Shown: one piece after another, positions 1-10,232 of the stretch
Layout: each line of letters opens with the position of its first letter
Numbering within the stretch: position 1 is the stretch's first letter
From: Selaginella moellendorffii
Taxonomy: Eukaryota > Streptophyta > Lycopodiopsida > Selaginellales > Selaginellaceae
Direction of reading: 5' to 3'
Assembly (NCBI RefSeq): GCF_000143415.4
Contig: NW_003314385.1
Coordinates: 37,649-101,648 of the forward strand
Length of the DNA stretch: 64,000 nt
The notes under the pieces: generated by a model
Databases searched by the model: none
Told to the model about the DNA's origin: nothing
What the model saw: only the letters and a program-made list of their open reading frames with translations
Position numbers and translations under genes: made by a program

Positions 1-1691
1 CCGCAGCAGATCGATGAACTTGGGGGCCCCCTTCACGTACTCGTCGATGTCTTCATTTGACAACTCCAGCGCTTCCATCATCTCTTGCGTGGTGTCGATG
101 CTCACCCTCTCCACGGCCACTTGCTCGAAGATCCAATCCTTCAATAGCGCACGAGCTCTCAGAGTCGTGCACAAGTCCTCGTATGTCACAATATGGCCGG
201 GAGTCATTTTGGTCTTGTTGAAGACTACCTCACCACGTAGAAGAGCATTAGCCACTGTCAGAAGGTCTTCGTCGTCTAGAGACCGCGAGAAACGCAAGGC
301 ATTGAGCTTCAAATCATTGGGCTTCCGGCCGTCCTCCACACCCATTGAGTTTAGCAACTCCCCGTCATGGTACCTCCTCAGCACATCTACCCATTTGTCA
401 AAAACAACTTTTGTCGCGAGTATAATGTTATGGATGCTGAGTGTGTCATTGACCCCCAGTGTTTTCGAGAGAAGACTCGAGAATTCCTGCAATGGAAATG
501 GCGTGAGGCCATATGCTATGCCACATGCAACGAGGCTTACCTGCCAGGCGCTAGTTGCTAGTGCACGTCCTTGTCCTGGTTTTTGTGGCTTCTTTAGTTG
601 AACCCAGAGCTTCCGTGTTCGTGCCAATGTCTCGTGCAGACCCGATTTGTAGCACGTTTCTTGCTTGACATTCTGCGCGTGGGAGATGGATATGATAGAT
701 CGGAGGGGCGAGTTGCCTTTTATCAGGCGGACAACTCTTGTCTTGAAGACTTTCTTCACCTCCTCGCCCACCATAATATCCACAACTATCTCTTGCATCG
801 CCAAGCTAGAATGCTGCCCGGAGACGGCATAGAACCGGATGTTCTGATCGTCCAACACCTTCCTATTGATCAAGTCTGGAAACCTCGTCTCGCCCTTCAT
901 TGTTCGGTAGTAGGGGATCACGTCTGCGATGTCGGGTGTTACTGGACTTGCCAGCATCTTCTGCTTCAGTTTCTCCACCCACTCATCAGATACTAGCCTG
1001 TGGTTGTATTTGCTTTGGATGTCGATACGGCTCACGTCGATTGTATATACTTTGTTGGAATAGTAACAAGTACTATTATTTGCGACGATTTTTGCTGCCT
1101 CTTCTTGCTCTTTCTGCTCTTTGCGGCTCTTCTTTTTGGTGGGTGTAGTGTTCGAACCCGAGGCAATGGCATCACCGAGTAGCTTCTTTTTTGGAGGAGA
1201 GTCGGACGTCGGCTTGAGCTTGACCACCCTTTTCTGCTTCGGGGTAATTTCCAGATCGACCCCCTTCCCCTTCGCTTCGCGAACTGGAGGCACTCTCAAC
1301 GACTCAATGTTGGAATATAGTTTTTGAACATCGCCGTAGGTGAGGTCCGTGGATTCCATGTGATCTTCATAGACCCGCAGCGTCTTTGAAATTGTGGGCC
1401 TCCTGGACAACCTCTCCCTAGCTCCCTGTAGGAATTCCTCATAACCGCTGCCCCCCTCCGGGAAGCCGCTAGGATGTGCAAGGTGGATCTTGAAGGCAGA
1501 CGCTGTCTCTACCACAAGTGCCAGTCCATATTCTTGCATGGAACTGCATGGAGTGTCTGTCACTTGGATGAGGATCCCCATGCATTCTTTTCTCCCACCA
1601 TCTGTGTTGTACAGCCTCAGATCCTCGCCTTCCATCCCGAAAGTCCAACTGGTGAGCTCCTCCCCCTTCTCTGCATCCACATTGACAGTGG
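1..1691 (-). CDS. Unknown protein with ParB-like SGQHS motif, 3' partial
   Basis: The minus strand reads open from about 1691 to the left edge, interrupted only by a good 54-nt intron (487-540). No ATG lies at the 5' end; a splice acceptor (TTCTTCCAG) fits at 1692, so an upstream exon is probably missing from this call. Visible parts in order: an N-terminal region with WTFGMEGEDLRLYNTDGGRK, a lysine-rich linker (SPPKKKLLGD, TKKKSRKEQKEQEE, possible nuclear signal), then RFYAVSGQHSSLAM, which resembles the GQHR/GQHS motif of ParB/sulfiredoxin-fold domains, then a helical C-terminal part ending EYVKGAPKFIDLLR at the window edge. The length (over 530 codons) and frame conservation support a real gene or a recently active repeat-family gene. 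Function is not known; the ParB link is an inference from one motif. Confidence 0.55.
487..540 (-). other. Predicted 54-nt intron containing a palindrome copy
   Basis: On the minus strand the sequence runs TGGCAG then GTAAGC at 540 and ends CCATTGCAG at 487. This gives a GT-AG intron of exactly 18 codons with no in-frame stop, so retention would insert 18 residues rather than break the frame. Most of it is a diverged copy of the dispersed palindrome (498-523 on the plus strand). Its length matches the other introns in this window. Confidence 0.6.
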
Positions 1692-1771
1692 CTGGAAGAA
1701 GAACGCAATTCCTCGCCTATTCAGAAATGCACAACAATTAGAGCTGACAGATGAAAAGCTAGCAGCTATAA

Positions 1772-1931
1772 ATAACGTGAGGCCACACGCCATTCACCAC
1801 TGCATCAGATGTCTTGAGGCTGCATCCTAAGATGGCGTGAGGCTACATGCCATCTGTAACCGGACTGCACTCGAGAGCCCAATCGGTGCATGCCAATGTT
1901 GCTACTGAATGGCATGTGGCCTCATGCCATT
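1772..1931. repeat. Cluster of 24-bp palindromic repeats
   Basis: Four copies lie here: 1772-1794 (ends ACACGCCATTC), 1808-1831 (degenerate), 1831-1854 (ATGGCGTGAGG to CATGCCATC) and 1908-1931. The last is the cleanest, with arms AATGGCATG and CATGCCATT around TGGCCT. Single-base differences such as GCGTG versus GCATG look like CpG decay. The copies lie upstream of the minus-strand gene, where they could be promoter or intron sequence. Confidence 0.75.
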
Positions 1932-2061
1932 TTCTACTTGGCCTAAAAGACTTACCATTTGAAGCCGAATGGAGGCGTGACAACCGGACTCGCTGGCGAA
2001 TGTGCACTGTGTGTGCAGCGGATCGTAGCAGCAAGGCTACTCTGCCACTTACAGTTGGAGA

Positions 2062-2330
2062 GTGGCGCTGAAATCTCCCGGGACGCCAAGTGGGCTGCGT
2101 ATGGGTGGCGGAGTGGGCGGCGGAGTTGGCGGCGAAGTTACAAACTGGGTGTGTCTTGAAGTGGACGCCGATGCACACGAGTGCGATGCGAGCGCGAGTG
2201 TGATGCAAGCGCGAGTGGACGCCGATGCACACGAGAAACCTGTAGAGAAGTGGGAGCGCGAGTGGGAGCGCGATGCGAGCGCGAGTGTGCGAGTGCGAGT
2301 ACGAAGCAAAATGCAAAACCTAACCTCACA
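2062..2330. repeat. GCGAGT-rich low-complexity / minisatellite tract
   Basis: The tract is made of GCGAGTG/GCGATGCGAG units. A 21-bp block (start GTGGACGCCGATGC) occurs at about 2160 and again about 55 bp later. It opens long reading frames on both strands with Arg/His/Ser-rich, low-complexity products that show no protein family, so no gene is called. Confidence 0.6.
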
Positions 2331-2628
2331 CGCGCGAAATGTCACGACGGTTGGTAATCCCGCCACGTCATCATTCCTCGGACTTGGGCGCCACCATTAA
2401 TTTCTGGATCGGCGCGCGCATGCGTGAAATCCAAAAGAAATCCGCAACGTCATCATTCCTCGGACTGCATGCACGCGAAATCCAAAAGAAAGATCATGAT
2501 TGGGATATCATTTAATACCCTCGCTATATTTATACCATGCATGATTGGATATTCCAAAGCATCTTGTATTTCCAAAAATGCCAGATGTTCAGCTAAATAA
2601 ATTGTCAGAGGATTTGATATGACGTTCA

Positions 2629-2729
2629 AGCGTGTGGGCTCATGCAATTTTGATCCCAAAAAATGCACCAAAAAATGCTCGGCGTCATCTGGCATTATCT
2701 CTTGAATGGCGTGGGGCCGCATGCCATTT
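2629..2729. repeat. About 100-bp duplicated segment, copy 1, with palindrome
   Basis: The block GCGTGTGGGCTCATGCAATT, then an A-rich stretch with AATGCACC, ends in a palindrome copy at 2705-2728 (AATGGCGTG, GGGCCG, CATGCCATT). The same order of parts recurs at about 3564-3658, so a larger unit containing the palindrome was duplicated. Confidence 0.6.
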
Positions 2730-3200
2730 TCAGGAGCACATAGGAGTATATTCCTAGAATATTCTGACACGTGCGAGATTGTTTTGAGTTTCCTGGAGAT
2801 CCAACCGTTAGATCACAACTAGATTTTACAGAATGGTATACAATGTCTTTCTTGATGACCCTACAAAGAAGCATCTCGATCGGACACCACATGAGACCAC
2901 ACGAGCCTTATAATGTTTCAGGGGCATTTGCCATAGATCCGACCGTTATTTTGCTCCAAGATTCTACATTTTGGTGTGCATTGACCTTTCCATCGACACT
3001 GCAAAGGGACATCACAATCAGATGCGGGATCACAAGAAACCAACTTCACTAACTCTGGTTTCACCAAGATCTACGTAAGGAGTTATGAAATGAAAGGACC
3101 CTCTCTATTGAAATGTGTTTATGGTTCTAGGGGCATTGTGACATATCAAAGGATTTTGCATCAAGTTCTGTATTTGCATGTTTATCAAGCTACTGAATTG

Positions 3201-3226
3201 CTAAACCCTAAACCCTAACCCTAAAC
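3201..3226. repeat. Interstitial telomere-like repeat
   Basis: CTAAACCCTAAACCCTAACC followed by CTAAAC is about 3.5 units of the plant telomeric heptamer CCCTAAA, with one CCCTAA variant. It lies in an intergenic stretch. It may be a short telo-box or the scar of a repaired break. Confidence 0.75.
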
Positions 3227-3563
3227 ATGTGGCAAATGCTGCGTGAAGAAAGATGCCCTTTCTAGGCAAATGCTGTAAGAGGCAGATGCCGAGCAGATGT
3301 ATCTCAGGCTAGCGAAGGGGACAAACGAAAGCTAGCTATAAACATGACGGGATGCAAATAGATTACTAGGCTGGTCCTGCGAAAATCAAAAACCATAATT
3401 GAAAACATTGAAAATGCAAAAAGAAAGGTTTATAATATTTTTGAATTTTAAGCAACCAAATGAATGTAAGTAGGGCATGTGTTTGTAAATTTAAAAATGC
3501 CTCAACCACTTAAATTCCCAAGTAAATAAAGCTGTTTCTATTTTTGGTACAGGTAAACTTTAT

Positions 3564-3658
3564 AGCGTGTGGGCTCATGCAATTTTGAACCCAAAAATGC
3601 ACCAAAAAATGCTTGACTAGCATTATTCTTTGAATGGCCTGTGGCCTTATATTGCCAT
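3564..3658. repeat. About 100-bp duplicated segment, copy 2, with palindrome
   Basis: Second copy of the block at 2629-2729. Its palindrome (3633-3658) is more diverged: AATGGCCTG, then GGCCTTATATTGCCAT. The surrounding stretch 3060-4090 shows no convincing gene. Confidence 0.55.
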
Positions 3659-4091
3659 AAATGGACGTACACACACAGCATAATTATTCCTTTATACGGC
3701 GAATAATCTTGGCGCGGATCGCTAACATGGCATGGCAAAGTTCGAATCACTGACATGGCACAGCTGGATCGAGGCAAGGACATGATGTGACAAAGTTCAA
3801 CCTCCGACAGCAAAGTCTAGAAGCTACTCAGTTTGAAATTTGTCAGAGGAATCATAAGATCTGGTTTGTCAGAGGATTTGATGTGACGTTCAAGCGTGTG
3901 TTATTTTTGAATTCTCGAACTCATTCCTAGGTCTATCATTTTTGTGCGCCGTGTTCTTGGTTCCGCTGAGCGCAGTGAGCGCTGCTTGTGTAAGCGGCGT
4001 TGTGAGCTGTGGTTTATGCGTCTACAAGCGGTTGCGGTATTGCGAGCGCCATTGCGAGTGGCAGTTTATGCGAGTGGCAGTTTGTGTGAGC

Positions 4092-4156
4092 GGCGCTACG
4101 AGCAGTTGCGGTGTTGCGAGCGGCGCTACGAGTAGTTGCGGTGTTGCGAGCGGCAC
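4092..4156. repeat. 30-bp tandem repeat, two units
   Basis: Two adjacent 30-bp units begin GCGCTACGAG and end GTTGCGAGCG, differing at one base (AGCAG versus AGTAG). They lie in a GCGAGT-rich tract (about 3960-4180) like the one at 2062-2330. Confidence 0.65.
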
Positions 4157-4247
4157 TGTCTTTGGTGTGGCTACCGCTTCCTCTTGATATTCGGCACTTG
4201 TGCTTCCTAGTATGTTCACCATGGAATGGTTTAGGACCACATTTAGA

Positions 4248-4439
4248 AATGGCATGAGGCCACATGCCATCTTGGGCCCTTGCAATTTCATGGCTAGCGT
4301 ATTGTCATGTATGTTTTTACTTGCCTGCAGCTGTGTGTATATCAAGATGGCATGAGGCCTCATGCCAATTTTGTGAATGCGAAATTTCATGTGGGTGTCA
4401 ATAGCATGTTTGAATAATGGCATGTGGCCTCATGCTATT
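4248..4439. repeat. Three palindrome copies upstream of the DUF7869-type gene
   Basis: Copies at 4248-4271 (centre AGGCCA), 4346-4368 (centre AGGCCT, fully self-complementary in the middle) and 4416-4439 (centre TGGCCT). The third directly precedes a predicted splice donor (GTATGT at 4442). With the acceptor TTTCTGCACTTTCAG ending at 4510, this gives a 69-nt leader intron just before the ATG at 4512. Confidence 0.75.
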
Positions 4440-4511
4440 TGGTATGTTATGATTTAGGGCATTCTCCAATCATTTTTTGTATGGTCTTAACTTCTTTTCT
4501 GCACTTTCAGA

Positions 4512-7500
4512 ATGGCCTTCAGGGTTGGGGAAAAGGTTTACATTTTGAATGGTGGGAAGAGAGTTGCAAAAGGGACCCTTGTGTCTATGGATCGGAACTT
4601 TGTTATACACTGTCAAAGGCTTGGGGAAGGCAATGCTGCTGTATCAGTAGAGACTGTCTTCGATGGGAATGTGGTTGCTATTGAATGAGGAGAGATGGTC
4701 GTCGGGGTAAATGTTGTTGTTGCCTTGAAAAATCTGCAGAAGAAAGCAGATGTTGGGGACAGCGCAAGTGCGACGCATGTTCCCTCCGTGGATCTTAAGA
4801 ACCGTGTTACATGGATTCAGGCAAAGGTGTTTCTAAACAACCCCGAGGGGGAGGTGGTAGCTGAGGGCTTAGCCATAATTGTCGATCCAAGAGATGCGGT
4901 TGCTAATCAAGAATTGGGCTGGGATGATGTTGGAGTTGCAATTTTAGAGGTTGTTGACACAGAAGAAAACAGTCTGACTATTGGAAGCATTGTGCGGTGG
5001 AAATTGAGGCATTTAGTGTTTGAGAATGTGAAGGATTCACAATCAAACACCACTACAACTGATGACAGAACATCTCTTCATGGGAAAAGAAAGTACACCT
5101 TCCTACAGCGCAGCCAAAGGGATCTGAGCAACGAACCGAAAAGGCAGAAAATGGCGATGGAGGTTCGAATGGTCTCGACAGTTGCTTGTTGCAAGAGGAG
5201 GTGCTGTCAACATGCTGATTGGGATGCTATTCAAGAGGAGAGAGCAAGATACAAGACATTGTCCTGGAAGGCAGCTCGCAATTTTGTGTATGAGGCATTA
5301 CGGTCATCTGTTGATGCTTTAGAACATCAGGTGGGGGGCATGGTCTTCCAGAGGGGTTTGGTCTGCATGAAGGCATGGAGAATCATTTATGGAGTCCCTC
5401 GAACCACATTCTACAGAATCAAAACTGAGTTCGAGGAACAAAGGGTTTAACAGGCAGTCCATGGGAACGACGGTACGCACAAAACCAGGGGTCATGTTGT
5501 ATATGGAGAGGCAATCTTCAAGAGGTTTGTCGAGACATGTAGCGAGCAGCAACCACATAAAACCCGCCTCTTGGAAGATGGAACACGAGACACCCAACGA
5601 GTTCTCCCTTCCATGTATACCAAGGGGGCCATATTGGAAGATGTGAATCGGGAACTCCAGAGTAATGGCTACAGGAAGCTGAGCCAATCTAGATTTAGTA
5701 GATTGTGGAGCAACAGGTTCAGGGATGTGAATATAGGAAAGTACTCTAGCTTTTCAAAGTGTGGCGAGTGCACTGCTATCAAAATGGCTTTGTCGAAGAA
5801 TTCTTGCAGCGCTCAAGAGCGAGAGACGTTGGTTAGAAGGCGGCTTGACCACAACATCGAGCAGAGAAGCTGCAGGACTGCATATTATCATAACAGGATT
5901 CTCTCCATGGAGAGACCTGACTCTTACCTCTGCATCATCCACGACAAAATGGACCAGAAAAAGACGTGCTTACCTCGACTCAATCCTGCCCCCAAGGCAA
6001 TCTCTTCATCCATGCAGCTGCCTGTGTCTCTGTTTGGCATAATCGCTCATGGGCATGGTGCCCAGAACTATGGGAACTTCTTTGTACCTCTATGGGGTGG
6101 CGGGGGTGCAAACATGATGATTGCGTCCCTAGCAAAACACTTAAGGTCTCTGCAAAGTGCGCAGACTGAGTTGAACGGCCAACCCTTGCATAAGGCCCTT
6201 GTCGATCGAACCCCATACAGGGTTCAGCTGGAGGAGGAGCAAAGGCTTGCAGTATCGCGTGGGGCCCCATGCCATCCCAGTGAATATGTTGGCCGTCAGA
6301 TTGTAGGGTTATCACGTGAGGCCTCATGCCATTCCGACGAGGCTGGTCGCCCGGTGAATGCACAGCCTCATCCAAACGAAGCAGAATCTCAAGGAAGTTC
6401 TTGCGGCCGATGTGGCCTTCCACCCCATCTTCTGCTCCAAACAGACAATGCTGGCAGTGAGAACAAAAACATGTACGTCTTTGCGTACTTGGCAATGCTT
6501 GTTGCCAAAGGCATATTTGAAACGGTTACACTTGGCTTTCTCATGGTTGGGCACACTCATGAAGACGTCGATGCCATGTTCAGTCACCTGGCAGAGTCCC
6601 TCCGGCGATCCAATGTCCTCACCCTCCCACAACTCTACGATGAATTCCAAAATTGCATCAAAGGCATTGTTGAAGCTGCACTTGTGACAGAGGTTCCAGA
6701 CTTTAAGGGGTTTGTAAGAGGCTACATCAGGGATGGATCCGAAACGCTGATTGGCCACTCCAAGCCTCTTCAGTTTCATTTCAGCATGCGTGATGGTGCT
6801 CCAGTGATGAAGTACAAGATGAGAGAATGGGACACAGTGTGGCTGCCAGTGGATGGCATTGAACTCTTCAAGAGAGATCCCATAACTGGGGAACCTATGA
6901 TTCCTCAGGGTTCCCCACGGCCGATGCACCTGGATGGACTCAAAGACCAGGAAAGTATAGTGGCCGGGATTAGACAGCATATTGCCTTCTGGAAGAGGGG
7001 GTTGGTGTTTGGTGGAGAATCCTATTTTAAGAGGTGCAAGCCTTTGCTCGAATACTGGGAAAAGATTATATCTGCTATCCAAAATGGGCCGGTTGTATAT
7101 GAAGAATTGGAAGAGTCCTTTTGGTCAGAACCCAGAGCACCAGATAGTAGCGGAACAATGTCCTTTGGAAATGCAGTGACAGATAACGATGTTGAGGATC
7201 ACTATTGTGGGCCGAGGAACAAGAAGCTGGATTCAGCATTCAATCCAGTACAGGTCTGCAAAGGAATGGTCGTGCTTGTCAGACCCAGTAATAAAAAACA
7301 AATGATATGGGTGGGGCTCTGCATCACTGATGCAGAGGAGGACGCGGAAACTAACTCCTTCAATGTAACTGTGGAGTGGTTCAAGCCAAGTTCCGGATAT
7401 ACGAAGGATTGCCTAGAAAAGAGATGGGTGCTGAATCCAAGGGATCCCAGCATGAGCATATCGGTGGATAATGTTGTGCATGGTTGGATGCGGAAGCAGA

Positions 7501-7565
7501 GTGCCACCATCACCTTGCCAGACCATGCAAGAGATGCAGCAAGAGCATTCATAACCCGGGTTTAA
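4512..7565 (+). pseudogene. DUF7869/GHTHEDxD-type protein (transposase-like), two in-frame stops
   Basis: One frame runs from ATG 4512 to TAA 7565 (about 1,017 codons) broken only by TGA at 4686-4688 and TAA at 5448-5450. The first part (VYILNGGKRVAKGTLVSMD...) resembles the N-terminal domain of plant transposon-associated proteins. Next comes a Cys-rich block (ACCKRRCCQHADW) and a helix-turn-helix-like stretch (AWRIIYGVPRTTFYR). The core has TDNAGSENKN and, about 50 residues later, LMVGHTHEDVDAMF, features I associate with the DUF7869 family, whose DN...EN and HED residues suggest an RNase H-like transposase fold. A C-terminal region with WVGLCITDAEED and VEWFKP resembles a chromatin-binding module. 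Two palindrome copies lie in frame at 6253-6333. The stops make it a pseudogene or a recoded gene; transposase function is inferred. Confidence 0.65.
6253..6333. repeat. Two in-frame palindrome copies inside the DUF7869-type ORF
   Basis: Copies at about 6253-6277 (CGTGGGGCCCCATGCCATCC) and 6309-6333 (CGTGAGGCCTCATGCCATTC), about 56 bp apart. They encode SRGAPCHPS and SREASCHSD without shifting the frame. They sit in a variable stretch just before the conserved TDNAGSENKN block. Confidence 0.7.
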
Positions 7566-7651
7566 GGTGAGATTCATTAATATTCCTTTACTAAGTTTCT
7601 AATGTATTTTATTTCAAGGTGAACAATCTGAATCTGAATCAGAGGAGGCGT

Positions 7652-7729
7652 GATGGCATGTGGCCCTTTGCACTAGTATATCTTAATACCGGTCTGAGAA
7701 ATAGAATGGCATGTGCCCTCAGGCCTTTT
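7652..7729. repeat. Two decayed palindrome copies downstream of the DUF7869-type gene
   Basis: Only the left arms are well kept: ATGGCATGTGGCCC at about 7653 and AATGGCATGTGCCCTC at about 7705. The remainder of 7566-8269 is AT-rich and shows no gene, RNA or recognisable element. Confidence 0.55.
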
Positions 7730-8269
7730 ACTAAATCACCTTTGAAAGAAATGCAAGCCTCTATGTCGTAAAAAAAAGGTACTAGAGAAATTCCTTAATA
7801 ATATGAATGTTATTTAGTTTCATGAAAATACACTAAGGGTCAAATGAGTTAAATGACTTCTCCAGACTAGCAATGCCTCTTGCTACACCTTCACAATTAG
7901 ATTCGTTAGAAAAAGATAACATTGAATAATATCTAAATGTTCTCACCATTAAGTTATATGTCTGGCTAATAGGAATGACGTTCATCTTGGAAAGCTCACC
8001 ACACGCTCAATGAACAAACAAATAGTGTGTGCGCGCATGCCATCGCTTTTCTTTAGCTTCAAATTCGGCTTGTTCACCTTGACAATGAGATTTATTATAC
8101 AACCAGATGGACTCAGTCTGGACACAAAGTCACCGCGCTAGTCACCATGCCCCAGATATGTCTAGCCTCTGGACAAAAAACATATAATTTCACGTCATTT
8201 TCAAATACTTGAAAATTTGTACCTAGTCCCATTTTACTGAATAAATCCCACTTTAACGAAATAGAGCTT

Positions 8270-9081
8270 CTCGGTTGATGACGGAGGTATTTGGGCGTTA
8301 TCTTCATGAGTTTGTGGAGATTTTCTTGGACGATATTCTTGTTTTTAGCAAGAATATGGAGGAGCATAGGGTGCATTTGCACAAGGTTCTTTTGTTACTT
8401 CGAGACAGCAAACTTTATGCGAAGAAGAGCAAATGTGAATTTGCAAAGTCGGAGGTGGAATATCTAGGCCATATTGTGACATCTAAGGGTGTCAAGACAG
8501 ATCCAAGGAAGGTGGCTGTGGTGGAAAACTGGCCTACACCGACTACAGTGGCCGAGTTGCGCAGTTTTCTTGGTATGGCTAGTTACTGCCGACGTTTCCA
8601 GCATAAGTTTGCAGAGGTGGCTATTCCTTTGACGCAGATGCTACGCAAGAATGTGCCATTTGAGTGGAAGACGCCACAAGAGGAGAGTTTTGTGGCGCTG
8701 AAACGATTGTTGAGCGAGGCTCCAGTGCTTCGCATTGCTGATCCATCGAAACCTTACGAGGTGACATGCGATGCGAGTGGTTATGCACTGGGAGGAGTTC
8801 TCATGCAAGAGGGACAGCCTATTGCATATGAGAGTCGAACTTTGAATTCCGCGGAGCAACGCTATTCCACATATGAGCAAGAGTTACTCTCTATTGTTCA
8901 TGCTTTGCGGACGTGGCGGCACTATCTTTATGATGCAATGTTCGTGGTGTTGATAGATCACAAACCACTTGTGTATCTTTTCACACAGAAGGAGTTGAAC
9001 ACTAGGCAAGCTCGTTGGATGGTCAAACTCATGGAGTTTGGGGAGTTTCCTATTGAGCATCGTCCGGGAAAAACAAATGTG
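8270..9081 (+). pseudogene. Ty3/gypsy element H, left half: RT C-terminal part and RNase H
   Basis: The open frame starts mid-domain (LMTEVFGRYLHEF) just before the reverse-transcriptase catalytic motif FLDDILVFS. It continues through the connection (ELRSFLGMASYCRRF), the RNase H start (VTCDASGYALGGVLMQ) and ends at HRPGKTNV, where the chromovirus A LTR begins at 9082. The 5' part of the element (gag, protease, most of RT) is absent; the break lies near 8270. The natural continuation (VADALSR...) is on the minus strand at 22433. Inactive remnant. Confidence 0.85.
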
Positions 9082-10229
9082 TGTAAGGAACCAACTCCCC
9101 GAGATGTCGTAGGCTAAAGGATCCCCAAAAGCTTGACCGAAATGACAAAGAGTTCATCGGATGGGACCAAGTCGAGGATCGAGTCCAAGACCGACTCTAG
9201 GACCAAGTTCGAGATAAAGTCCGGAATCGAGTCCGAGACCGACTCAGGGACCGAGTTCGAGTCCGAGTTCGAGACCGAGTTTGAGACGGAGTCCGAGATC
9301 CGAAATTGGGTCCGAGACCGAGTCCGAGGTCGAGTCCGAGGTCGGGTCCGAGATCGGGTCCGAGATCGAGTCCGTGATCGAGTCCGAACCCGAATCCGAA
9401 GTCGGATCCGAAATCGGGTCCGAGATCGAGCCAGAGACTAAGTCCAAATACTAATACGGGTCAAGGGGTGAAAGCCCAAAGCGTGCGTCTCCCAGGGGGG
9501 GGGGGCTGCAGGGGGTTCCAAAAGTATAGTAGGGATAGTGAGGTCCAGGAACCAGTTTTGAAGGGACTCTCCAGTTGGGCTTCCAAACCGACTTGAGGTT
9601 GAGACTGGGACCGAGGGGCCTTGGGTGGGAGTGAGCATGGACTTGGCTGGTGCCAGAGGGGCCATCCAAGGAAGTGCTCAAGAGCAGCTCCCACTCTCGA
9701 AAGGGAAACCGATTGCAGTGCTCCCGGCTCATGTGGAGTGGTGCCCCACTTGAGTACCATGCGGCTCATTGGTCTTCGCCCTTCCTAGGGGCTTGGGCCT
9801 TCCTTCGGGATGGAAGTGGGGGGCGAGAGGTACCCATACCGGGCCGCTAGGCCACGGTGTTTCGCCCCGGCGTCCCGAAGCAAGTGTTGCACTCAAGACT
9901 TGGGATTTAGAGGGTCCCATGATCAAGTCTTGTGGTACCAAGGGATGTTAGGAACCTGGAAGCTTGGTGTGCTTGGCTGCTTGTGCTTGTGGGGAGTGTA
10001 GCCGAACCTTAAGTCCAGTCTAACCTGGGGAGGGGGATTGGGAGTGATTTGGGAATCCGTGGAAGGATGGCTAACACTCCGTTGCTCGTGCAGTGAGTAG
10101 CTGAAACCAAGTAGGAGCTGGTACCATAGGCGAGAACCTTGGCGAGGGAACTTAGCAAAATCCAAGGCTGTGTTGGACGGATAGGCGAGGTAAGCTGGCA
10201 AAGTGGAAAGGAAAAATTTGTGGCTTACA
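9082..10229 (+). repeat. 5' LTR of copy A (1,148 bp)
   Basis: Starts TGTAAGGAACC and ends TTTGTGGCTTACA. Positions 9140-9440 are an array of GAGTCC/GAGACC/GAGATC hexamers. This is followed by the conserved block GGGTGAAAGCCCAAAGCG (about 9467-9483), a poly-G run of about 11, and CCAAAAGTATAGTAGGG (about 9518-9534), which may hold the TATA-like element. Confidence 0.9.
9466..9535 (+). promoter_or_regulatory. Conserved LTR core block, possible promoter
   Basis: GGTGAAAGCCCAAAGC followed 30-45 bp later by CCAAAAGTATAGTAGGG occurs in every A/B and C LTR and in degenerate LTR pieces at 18800-18880, 19485, 34380 and 43705 (the last two keep only the first part). Retention across LTR families that are otherwise unalike suggests transcriptional or RNA-processing function. 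The TATA assignment is an inference. Confidence 0.4.
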
Positions 10230-10232
10230 ATT

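Noticed and set aside
1843-2366. Overlapping ORFs of 105-157 codons in the GCGAGT-rich tract
   Set aside because: Open in both strands with low-complexity His/Arg/Ser products; composition effect with no family resemblance.
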